This document shows positions 17,485-24,343 of a DNA stretch of 64,000 nt, piece after piece. The translations under genes and the position numbers were made by a program. Source of the stretch: Bradyrhizobium viridifuturi. GTDB taxonomy: Bacteria; Pseudomonadota; Alphaproteobacteria; Rhizobiales; Xanthobacteraceae. The stretch spans positions 62,001 to 126,000 of the forward strand of contig NZ_LGTB01000013.1 of the NCBI RefSeq assembly GCF_001238275.1, in the 5' to 3' direction. Position 1 is the first letter of the stretch. Every line of letters begins with the position of its first letter. The notes under the pieces were generated by a model, which saw only the letters and a program-made list of their open reading frames with translations, searched no databases and had not been told where the DNA came from.

Positions 17485-18548
17485 GCCGCGGCCTCCAATG
17501 CGCGCTCGAAGGCCCGCACGATCGAGGGCATCTGGCTTGCCATCACCGCAAGCCGCATGTCATTGAAACGGTCTACCTCGAAGGCGCGCACCGCGCACAT
17601 CTGGATCGCGGCGGCCTGATAGAGCGCATAGGCCTCGTAGAATGCGAGGCTGCGGTCGGAAACCGCGATGCCCGAGGCGCCCTGATAGAGATCGATCACC
17701 TCGGCGCGCTCGAGCACGCCGTAGAGCTTGCGGCTTCGGGCATTGAACGTCGGCATCAGCGCCCAGGCCAGGTCCTCATGGGGATCGCCGAGATGGGTCA
17801 GCTCCCAATCGAGGATCGCCGTGATCCGCCCCTCGTGCTCGATGAAGTTTCCGATCCGGTAGTCGCCGTGCACAATGGTACGGCGCGGCGGCTGTGGGCA
17901 ATTGTCGTGAAGCCAGCGGCCGCCCCAATCGAGTAGCGGATAGTATCGCGCCGTCGGGCGCGCGAGCGAGGCGCGCCAGCCGCCGATCGCGCGCAGCTCG
18001 GCGCGCTCTTCGCCCTGCTGCAGCGACGCAAATGGCGTCGTGCCGGCGTCGATCCGGTGCAGCGACGCGAGGATCTCGACGAACAGCCGCGCGATCGCGC
18101 GCTTGTGCTGCGGATCGAGTCCGCTCGCCGCCCAGGGCGCCGGAACATCGCCCTCGACGTGCTGGCAGATGAAGAAGGGAAAGCCGATCTCGGCGCCATC
18201 CTGTTCGAACGATACCAGCGCCGGAACGGGAACGCCGGTGCCGGCCAGCGCTTGCAGCGCATAGACCTGCGGCAGCACGGTGTATGGCGCGAACAGCCCG
18301 TTCGGCGGACCGACGCGGAGGATCAACTTGCGGTCCCCATCGGCCGAGCGCGCCACGAAAGCGTAGGTAATCCAGGAGAAGCCCGACGATTTGCGGCCGA
18401 AGCTTATGATCTCCGTCCGGCCCCCGGATATCCGCGACATATGTCGTGCGAGCGCACTGCGCACCGCGTCGTCATTCACGACCGCCGGGCGCGCCGGCGC
18501 CTGCGCAGCATCGGCCAGATCGTCCGATCGTTTCGCAGCTTCCTGCAT
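17481..18548 (-). CDS. APH-family phosphotransferase, ACAD10/11 kinase-like
   Basis: A 355-residue protein-kinase-fold phosphotransferase. ATG 18548 is preferred because it overlaps the ligase stop as TGATG; an ATG at 18578 would overlap further. The Brenner motif HGDYRIGNF and the metal-binding ILDWELTHLGDP are intact. Related domains fused to acyl-CoA dehydrogenases in animals (ACAD10/11) phosphorylate 4-hydroxyacyl-CoAs. Here the kinase is free-standing in an acyl-CoA operon, so phosphorylation of a hydroxyacyl-CoA is a reasonable hypothesis. Confidence 0.85.
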   Translation of the reverse strand: MQEAAKRSDDLADAAQAPARPAVVNDDAVRSALARHMSRISGGRTEIISFGRKSSGFSWITYAFVARSADGDRKLILRVGPPNGLFAPYTVLPQVYALQALAGTGVPVPALVSFEQDGAEIGFPFFICQHVEGDVPAPWAASGLDPQHKRAIARLFVEILASLHRIDAGTTPFASLQQGEERAELRAIGGWRASLARPTARYYPLLDWGGRWLHDNCPQPPRRTIVHGDYRIGNFIEHEGRITAILDWELTHLGDPHEDLAWALMPTFNARSRKLYGVLERAEVIDLYQGASGIAVSDRSLAFYEAYALYQAAAIQMCAVRAFEVDRFNDMRLAVMASQMPSIVRAFERALEAAA

Positions 18549-20101
18549 CAATTGACCGACCTCGTATAGCCTTGCCACTTCTCCTCGCGCAGCGCCGACT
18601 TCATGATCTTGCCGGAACCGGTCAGCGGCAGCGGCTCAAGCCGGATGTCGACCGAGCGTGGGCATTTGTAGCCCGCGATCAGCGTGCGGCAATGCGCGAT
18701 CACAGTCTCGGAATCGAGCCGCGCGCCATCCTTCGGGACCACGATCGCGTGCACCGCCTCACCCCATTGCGGATCAGGCACCGCGATAACGGCGCATTCC
18801 TTGACCTGCTCATGCTGGAAGATCGCGTTCTCCACCTCACCGGAATAGACGTTCTCGCCGCCGGAGACGATCATGTCCTTCAGGCGATCGACGATATAGA
18901 CAAAGCCGTCCTCGTCCATCCACGCGCCGTCACCGGTGTGCAGCCAGCCATTGCGCAGCACGCGGGCGCTTTCCTCCGGCTTGCGCCAATAGCCGAGCAT
19001 CACGCCGGCGCCGCGGATTGCGATCTCGCCGACCGTGCCGCGAGGAAGCTCGTTGCCCGCGGGATCGACGATGCGGATCTCGACACCAGGAGCCGCCCGG
19101 CCCGCCGACTTGCGCTTGCCTGCCAGCGGGCCTTCCAGCGCGTGGTATTCCCAGGGCAGGATCGTCGCGAGCGCCGCGCTCTCGGTCATGCCGTAGCCCT
19201 GGTGGAAGCGCCAGCTCGGCAATACCCGCATCAGCTTGACCAGCAGCGCGTCCGGCATCGGCGAGGCGCCATACTCGCAATCCCTGACGCTGCTCAGATC
19301 ATATGTGCCGAACGACGGATGATTGAGCATCATGTTGAGCATGGTCGGCACGAACAGACAGTAGTCCACCCTGTGCTCCGCGATCGTCTGCATCGCGAGT
19401 TCAGGGTCGAATTTAGGGATGGTGACATGCGTGCCGCCGACCAAAGTGAGCGCGATCATCGGCGAGGTGCCGGCGAGATGGAACATGCCGGCCGAATGCA
19501 GATATCTGGTGTCCTCGCGGAAGCGGAGCGCATAGATCCAGACCAGCGATTCATAGATGATGTTGGCGTGCGACAGCATCACACCCTTGGGGAAGCCCGT
19601 GGTGCCGCCGGTGTAGAAGATGCCGGCAAGATCGTTGTAGGCGCCGGAGGCATCCTCGATCGGCGCCTGCGCAACGAGCTCGTCATAGCTCTGCATGCCC
19701 ACCGGGACCTCGCCCTCGTCCAGATAGATCGTCGCGGTGAGTGACTTCGCCCCCTTCAGCGCCGATGCAATTTCGGCAAAGGCCTTGTCGACCAGCAACA
19801 GCCTTGGCGTGGAATCATCGATCGCATAGGCATTCTCGGCAACCGCCCAGCGCGTGTTGAGCGGCACCGCGACCGCACCCGCCCAGGCGATGGCATAAAG
19901 CGCCTCGATATAGAGATCGCTGTTGTGCGCCAGGATGGCGACCCGATCCCCGGCCTCGATGCCGAGCCGCCGCAGGCCGCCCGCGGCACATGCGACGCGC
20001 CGGCCGATCTCCTTCCAGCTCCGCGATCGTCCGGCATGGATGGTGCCGGGTGCATCCTTGCGCAACTGCACCGCCGAGATGAGCGCCTGCGTCAGCTTCA
20101 T
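18548..20101 (-). CDS. Acyl-CoA ligase (AMP-forming), class I ANL enzyme
   Basis: A 517-residue ligase starting at ATG 20101 with a GGAGGAAAC leader. Adenylation motifs are FYTGGTTGFPKGVMLSH, GYGMTES and LHTGDGAWMDEDGF, and the C-terminal Lys segment is GSGKIMKSALREEKW. Medium-chain and aromatic acids are common substrates for this size class. It is the second CoA ligase of the island, so either two intermediates are activated or the two ligases have different ranges. It heads the ligase-phosphotransferase-DUF6285 operon. Confidence 0.92.
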   Translation of the reverse strand: MKLTQALISAVQLRKDAPGTIHAGRSRSWKEIGRRVACAAGGLRRLGIEAGDRVAILAHNSDLYIEALYAIAWAGAVAVPLNTRWAVAENAYAIDDSTPRLLLVDKAFAEIASALKGAKSLTATIYLDEGEVPVGMQSYDELVAQAPIEDASGAYNDLAGIFYTGGTTGFPKGVMLSHANIIYESLVWIYALRFREDTRYLHSAGMFHLAGTSPMIALTLVGGTHVTIPKFDPELAMQTIAEHRVDYCLFVPTMLNMMLNHPSFGTYDLSSVRDCEYGASPMPDALLVKLMRVLPSWRFHQGYGMTESAALATILPWEYHALEGPLAGKRKSAGRAAPGVEIRIVDPAGNELPRGTVGEIAIRGAGVMLGYWRKPEESARVLRNGWLHTGDGAWMDEDGFVYIVDRLKDMIVSGGENVYSGEVENAIFQHEQVKECAVIAVPDPQWGEAVHAIVVPKDGARLDSETVIAHCRTLIAGYKCPRSVDIRLEPLPLTGSGKIMKSALREEKWQGYTRSVN

Positions 20102-20185
20102 GTTTCCTCCTCATCGCCAGGCAGCCGCGCACGCGCGGATGTTTCCGTCACGCGCGAGGCCGATATCGCCGCCCGGAGATTTCAG

Positions 20186-20213
20186 TTGATAATCCGGACA
20201 GACGGTCTATTAT
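20186..20213. promoter_or_regulatory. Promoter with operator-like motif, copy 3 (ligase / binding-protein divergent region)
   Basis: ATAATCCGGACAGACGGTC starts at 20189. On the plus strand TTGATA (20186-20191) and TATTAT (20208-20213) are 16 nt apart and enclose the motif, the same layout as copy 2 on the other strand. The conserved CGGATTAT reads toward the ligase operon on the minus strand. One repressor here could control both divergent units. Confidence 0.7.
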
Positions 20214-20302
20214 TGCATAGCCGACGCGACGGGTAAAGCCTTTGAAGGCCCCGCCGCAGGGATCAACGAGCCCCGCAAAGAGGGCCGTCATGGGAGGGGA
20301 TG

Positions 20303-21538
20303 ATGCGGAAGCCAATCGTCACGTTTGCCGTGTGGGCGTTCGCGCTTGCCGGCGCGCTCGGAGCAGCGAACGCAGAGAAGGCCTATGGTCCCGGGGTGAG
20401 CGACACCGAGATCCTGCTCGGCGCCAATGCGCCCTACAGCGGACCGGCATCGATCTATGCGAGCTTCCCGAAAACCATGCTCGCCTATTTCGCGATGCTG
20501 AACGAGAAAGGCGGCATCAACGGCCGCCACATCAACTTGCTGACCCGCGACGATGGTTATAGCCCGCCCAAGACTGTCGAAGTGACCCGCGCGCTGGTCG
20601 AGAACGACAAGGTGCTCGCGATCATGGCGCCGTTCGGCACGCCGACCAACGCTGCGATCCAGAAATATCTCAACAGCAACGGCGTCCCGCAACTGCTCGT
20701 GCAAAGCGGTGGCACCCGCTGGAACGATCCGAAGCAGTTTCCGTGGACGACGCCCTACTCACCGACCTATGTCAACGAATCCCGGATCATCGCGCGCTAC
20801 GTCCTGCGCGAGAAGCCGGATGCAAAGATTGGCGTGCTGTTGCAGGGCGACGATATCGGCAAGGACTTTGTCCTTGGCCTGAAGGAGGGACTCGGCGCGA
20901 AGGCCGACACGATGATCGTCAAGGAGGCGATGTATCAATCGACCGAACCGACGATCGATTCCCAGATCGTGAACCTGAAGGCCTCGGGCGCGGATACCAT
21001 CCTGATCGCCGCGCAAAACAAATTTGCCTCGATGGCCATCCGCAAGATCCACGAACTCGGATGGAAGCCGCTGATCTTCCTCGGCTCGACCGCGAATTCG
21101 ATCGCCGGCGTGCTGGTGCCGGCGGGGCTCGAGGCATCGACCGGCATCCTGACCACGACCTCCTACAAGACGCCGAACGATCCGGCCTGGGCCAATGACA
21201 AGGGCATGACCGACTATCTCGCCTTCGTCGCGAAGTACATGCCGGGCATGGACCCGAACGACGTGATCGCGGTGACCGGCTACACCACCGCACAGCTCGG
21301 CGCGATCATCCTGCAACGCTGCGGCGACAATCTCACGCGGGAGAACGTGCTGAAGCAGGCCACCAACCTCAGCGGCATCGAGCTGCCGATGCTGCTGCCG
21401 GGTATCACGATCCAGACCACGCCGCAGGATTACGCGGCGATCACCGAACGCCGCTTCGCCCGTTTCGACGGCAAGACCTGGGTGTTGTTCGGCGACATCG
21501 TCGGCGCGGGACCGGCCAAGCAGGCGGCCAAGGACTGA
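20303..21538 (+). CDS. Periplasmic substrate-binding protein, Liv family (no permease attached)
   Basis: A 411-residue type 1 binding protein with a signal peptide (VWAFALAGALGAANA near residues 10-24). ATG 20303 is preferred over ATG 20300 because GGGAGG then lies 5 nt upstream. The SDTEILLGANAPYSGPAS and GGINGRHINLL segments are typical. No livHMFG genes adjoin it, so it probably feeds the importer at 3.5-9 kb, giving that importer two binding proteins of different specificity. It belongs to the unit driven from operator copy 3. Confidence 0.9.
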   Translation: MRKPIVTFAVWAFALAGALGAANAEKAYGPGVSDTEILLGANAPYSGPASIYASFPKTMLAYFAMLNEKGGINGRHINLLTRDDGYSPPKTVEVTRALVENDKVLAIMAPFGTPTNAAIQKYLNSNGVPQLLVQSGGTRWNDPKQFPWTTPYSPTYVNESRIIARYVLREKPDAKIGVLLQGDDIGKDFVLGLKEGLGAKADTMIVKEAMYQSTEPTIDSQIVNLKASGADTILIAAQNKFASMAIRKIHELGWKPLIFLGSTANSIAGVLVPAGLEASTGILTTTSYKTPNDPAWANDKGMTDYLAFVAKYMPGMDPNDVIAVTGYTTAQLGAIILQRCGDNLTRENVLKQATNLSGIELPMLLPGITIQTTPQDYAAITERRFARFDGKTWVLFGDIVGAGPAKQAAKD

Positions 21539-21586
21539 CCGCAGCTCGCATCGAACGACCGAGGCTCAAACACAAGGACAAGAACA

Positions 21587-22702
21587 ATGCTGACAGCCCA
21601 GGATGATCTGATCGGCCACCAGACACCGCGGCCATTTGCCAAGGCAGGTGGCGGCGATATCAGGTTCACGGAGCGCTACTGGTACACCGCGCATCCGATC
21701 GACGGCAGCGAGCTTTTGATCGATATCGGGCTCGGTTACTATCCGAACCGCAACGTGATGGACGGCTTTGCCGGCATCACCATCGGCCGCCGGCAGCACA
21801 ATTTCCGCGCCTCGCGCCGGCTCGGGAGCCGGCCGTTGGAGACGGAAGTCGGCGGGCTCAGAATCGAGATCGTCGAGGGCAACAGCCTGCACCGGGTCTC
21901 GCTCGCCGAGAACCCGTCCGGCATCAGTTTCGCGCTCGAATTCAAGGCGAGCTTTCCGGCCGCGCAGGAGAAGCAGAATTTCCGCGAGCGCAACGGCGTC
22001 GTCGAAGAAGACCTCGCCCGCGTCTCGCAGTTCGGCCGCTGGCGTGGCTGGATCGTCGCCGACGGCAAGCGCTACGAGATCGAGCCCGAACTGTGGTGGG
22101 GACAGCGCGACCGCTCCTGGGGATTGCGCTCCGAGATGCGCACCGACGAGGCGAGACTGCCGGTTGCGACCCATCGCAATTTCTTCTGGACCTGGTCGAT
22201 GTTCCAGTTTCCGCAGTCGGCGCTGTCGATCTTCATCAAGGAGCGAACACCCGGCAAGCCGCATTACCTCTCCGGCACCGAGTTCCGCCGCGAAGCCGAC
22301 GGATCGGTGTCGCATCGCGAGGTCACCGCGGTCGAGCACAGGATCGAGTGGGCCGACGATCCGCTTGGCCAGACCATCGCGACGGCCGATTTTACCTTCG
22401 CTTTCGATCGCGGCGAGCCGCGCCAGGTCAGGATGCTGGGATTGCCGATCCGGTTCTATCTCAAGGCCGGCATGTATGGCGGGTTGCAGGGCTGGACCCA
22501 TGGCGACGACCGCGGCGAGCACGATGCCGCGCACGATGTCTGGAACCTCGACGATGCCGCGACGCGCGCCGTCGCACGCACGCTCTCGGACCATGTCGTG
22601 CGGCTCGAGAGCGGCAACGAGACCGGATTCGGCATCAGCGAATATGGCGTCGCTGCCGGCTACCCGCTCTATCCGGGACCGCAGAAATTCCCGGCGATGT
22701 GA
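21587..22702 (+). CDS. DUF7064/7065-type lipocalin-like protein
   Basis: A 371-residue protein rich in beta-strand patterns, with many aromatic residues and the motif WWGQRDRSWGLR near residue 170. The pattern recalls the AttH/CrtC (carotenoid hydratase) and tocopherol-cyclase-like folds, which bind hydrophobic molecules. It has no signal peptide and no classical catalytic motif. It is co-transcribed with the upstream binding protein and overlaps or abuts the TesB gene. A role in binding or hydrating a terpenoid-like intermediate is possible, but no function is established from sequence. Confidence 0.6.
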   Translation: MLTAQDDLIGHQTPRPFAKAGGGDIRFTERYWYTAHPIDGSELLIDIGLGYYPNRNVMDGFAGITIGRRQHNFRASRRLGSRPLETEVGGLRIEIVEGNSLHRVSLAENPSGISFALEFKASFPAAQEKQNFRERNGVVEEDLARVSQFGRWRGWIVADGKRYEIEPELWWGQRDRSWGLRSEMRTDEARLPVATHRNFFWTWSMFQFPQSALSIFIKERTPGKPHYLSGTEFRREADGSVSHREVTAVEHRIEWADDPLGQTIATADFTFAFDRGEPRQVRMLGLPIRFYLKAGMYGGLQGWTHGDDRGEHDAAHDVWNLDDAATRAVARTLSDHVVRLESGNETGFGISEYGVAAGYPLYPGPQKFPAM

Positions 22703-22707
22703 TCGGG

Positions 22708-23634
22708 ATGGACGGGCAAGGCATCCGCGTCGCGGACGGTGACGAAGCCGCCTGCGATCGATGGGACAACCAGGCGGCCGAGTCGCTGGTCTCGCTCGAA
22801 ACCATAACCCCGCTCCGCTATCGCAGCCGCTTCGGCGACGGCAATCTCAACGGACGGTCCTATGGCGGCCAGATCCTCGGCCAGGCGATGATGGCGGCGA
22901 CGCTCAGTGCGCCCGACGATCGCCCGGCGGCAATGTTGCAGCTCCTGTTCCTGCGCGGCGCCGATCCTGCCCGGCGCATCACGTTCGACGCGCAAGTTCT
23001 CCAGGACGGCAAGCGGTTCTCCTCCCGCCATGTCGTCGGCCACCAGGGCGATGGGCGAACGGTGCTGAGCGCACAGGCCACGTTCTGCGCAGCACAGCCG
23101 GGTCCGCGCCACGCCGCGCCGTTCGCAGCTTCGGAAGATCCCGACAGCCTGCCCGGCCTGGCAATGATCCCCGACGCGCTGATGGCGCAGCTGCGGCCGC
23201 TCGGCCCCTACTCGCAGTACATCAAGCCGAGCATGGATTTTCGTATCCCCGAGATCGATCGGCAACTCTCGGCCGCGTCAGCGGAACCGCGCCTGCGCTT
23301 CTGGATCAGGAGCAGGCAGCCACTCGCCCCTGGTTCCCGCGCCCAGGCGGCGGTGTTCGCCTATCTCTCGGATTGGTGGCTCAACTTCTCCAGCGTCGGC
23401 GGCCATCTCCGCGACCTGCAGTCACGCGCACCGCTCTATCTGTCGAGCCTCAACCATTGCATCTGGTTTCACCGCGCATTTTCACCCGACGCGTGGATGC
23501 ACGTCGAAACCGAGAGCCCCTGCGCCGATGGCGGCCGCGGGCTGTCGATCGCCCGTGTCCATGACCGCAATGGGTCGATGCTCGCGACCTCGATCCAGGA
23601 AACCCTGATGGTGCATCCGGAGGGCGATGCTTAG
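22708..23634 (+). CDS. tesB: Acyl-CoA thioesterase II (TesB type)
   Basis: A 308-residue double-hotdog thioesterase. ATG 22708 is used here; GTG 22699 would give a GTGA overlap with the preceding stop. The N-terminal hotdog has GRSYGGQILGQAMMAA, and the C-terminal hotdog has AYLSDWWLNFSS, where the catalytic Asp lies in the usual place, with a Thr/Gln pair expected later (SIQETLMVH). It would release CoA from an acyl-CoA, perhaps as a safety valve for stalled intermediates. It ends the plus-strand unit. Confidence 0.9.
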   Translation: MDGQGIRVADGDEAACDRWDNQAAESLVSLETITPLRYRSRFGDGNLNGRSYGGQILGQAMMAATLSAPDDRPAAMLQLLFLRGADPARRITFDAQVLQDGKRFSSRHVVGHQGDGRTVLSAQATFCAAQPGPRHAAPFAASEDPDSLPGLAMIPDALMAQLRPLGPYSQYIKPSMDFRIPEIDRQLSAASAEPRLRFWIRSRQPLAPGSRAQAAVFAYLSDWWLNFSSVGGHLRDLQSRAPLYLSSLNHCIWFHRAFSPDAWMHVETESPCADGGRGLSIARVHDRNGSMLATSIQETLMVHPEGDA

Positions 23635-23737
23635 GCCACACCGCGGTTGAGGTACGCCGCGATCGCTGCTCGAGTGCGGTCGATGCGCGGTGCCGGTTCC
23701 ATCGCCTGTTGAATCCCGGCAACACTGTCAGACAAAA

Positions 23738-23762
23738 ACGCGCAATTGCGTAGATTGCGCGT
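23738..23762. terminator. Hairpin after tesB
   Basis: ACGCGCAAT (23738-23746) and ATTGCGCGT (23754-23762) form a perfect 9-bp stem with a 7-nt loop. A5 lies on the left and CTTG on the right. Read on the minus strand the hairpin ends in GCGCGTTTTTG, so the best U-tract is on the strand opposite to tesB. It may act in both directions. Confidence 0.45.
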
Positions 23763-23842
23763 CTTGAATCACGAAGGTGCCGCATCCCTGTCAAATCCTG
23801 TACCCCGGTGGCGCAACAAGAACACTATTGGGGAAAACCTAC

Positions 23843-24079
23843 ATGCAGCAGCAGGCACCGTTGGGCGCGCGGAACGCGGAATCGTCTGGCTATGTCCTCT
23901 ACTTCCAGCTTGCCAGCAACGGCACGAGACGCGCGTGCAGTTTGACGATCCAGGCGGAAAGCGCCAACGAGGCGGCGCGAATCTTTCGCGAGAACTGGGG
24001 CGAGATCGAATCGATGGCGCGCGACGGCGTGAGCACGGGAATGGTCGGCAAGGCGCCGGTCAGCCTGACGATGTCGTGA
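23843..24079 (+). CDS. Small conserved-looking hypothetical protein
   Basis: A 78-residue soluble protein. ATG 23843 follows a GGGGAAA box; a longer frame from 23777 lacks one. The sequence has a strand-like start (SGYVLYFQLAS) and a helical, acidic middle (ANEAARIFRENWGEIESMA), and ends LTMS. No family is recognised. It is a single-gene unit with a hairpin at 24190-24219 downstream. Confidence 0.5.
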   Translation: MQQQAPLGARNAESSGYVLYFQLASNGTRRACSLTIQAESANEAARIFRENWGEIESMARDGVSTGMVGKAPVSLTMS

Positions 24080-24189
24080 GCCGCATCGCGCGACACGGCG
24101 TACATCTACGCGTGAGGCGTGACATGACAAACGACCTCCGGGATCGCGCGACCAATTGACGCGCTGACGCAACGATCAAGTCATGAGGT

Positions 24190-24219
24190 GCAAGGCTTGC
24201 GCGCGTGCGCGAGCCTTGC
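24190..24219 (+). terminator. Hairpin before the siderophore-receptor promoter
   Basis: GCAAGGCT (24190-24197) pairs with AGCCTTGC (24212-24219), 8 bp, around a GC-rich loop. It separates the small upstream gene from the iron box. No strong U-tract follows, so factor-dependent termination or simple insulation is possible. Confidence 0.4.
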
Positions 24220-24225
24220 TGCGTC

Positions 24226-24275
24226 TTAGAACGATTCAAATCCAATCCGGTTAGAGGGATTCAAGTCTGCTCCGG
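24226..24275. promoter_or_regulatory. Tandem Irr/ICE-like iron boxes
   Basis: TTAGAACGATTCAAA (24226-24240) is an inverted repeat TTAGAA-N3-TTCaAA, like the iron-control element bound by Irr in Bradyrhizobium relatives. A 25-bp imperfect direct copy follows at once: 19 of 25 positions match between 24226-24250 and 24251-24275, and the second box reads TTAGAGGGATTCAAG. The pair sits about 70 bp upstream of the TonB receptor start, consistent with iron control. Confidence 0.6.
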
Positions 24276-24343
24276 TTCTTTTCGCGCGCGCCGACTGCTA
24301 GAGGCGCGGCGTGAATGCGTTCGTGTGAATCGGAAGTCCAAGC

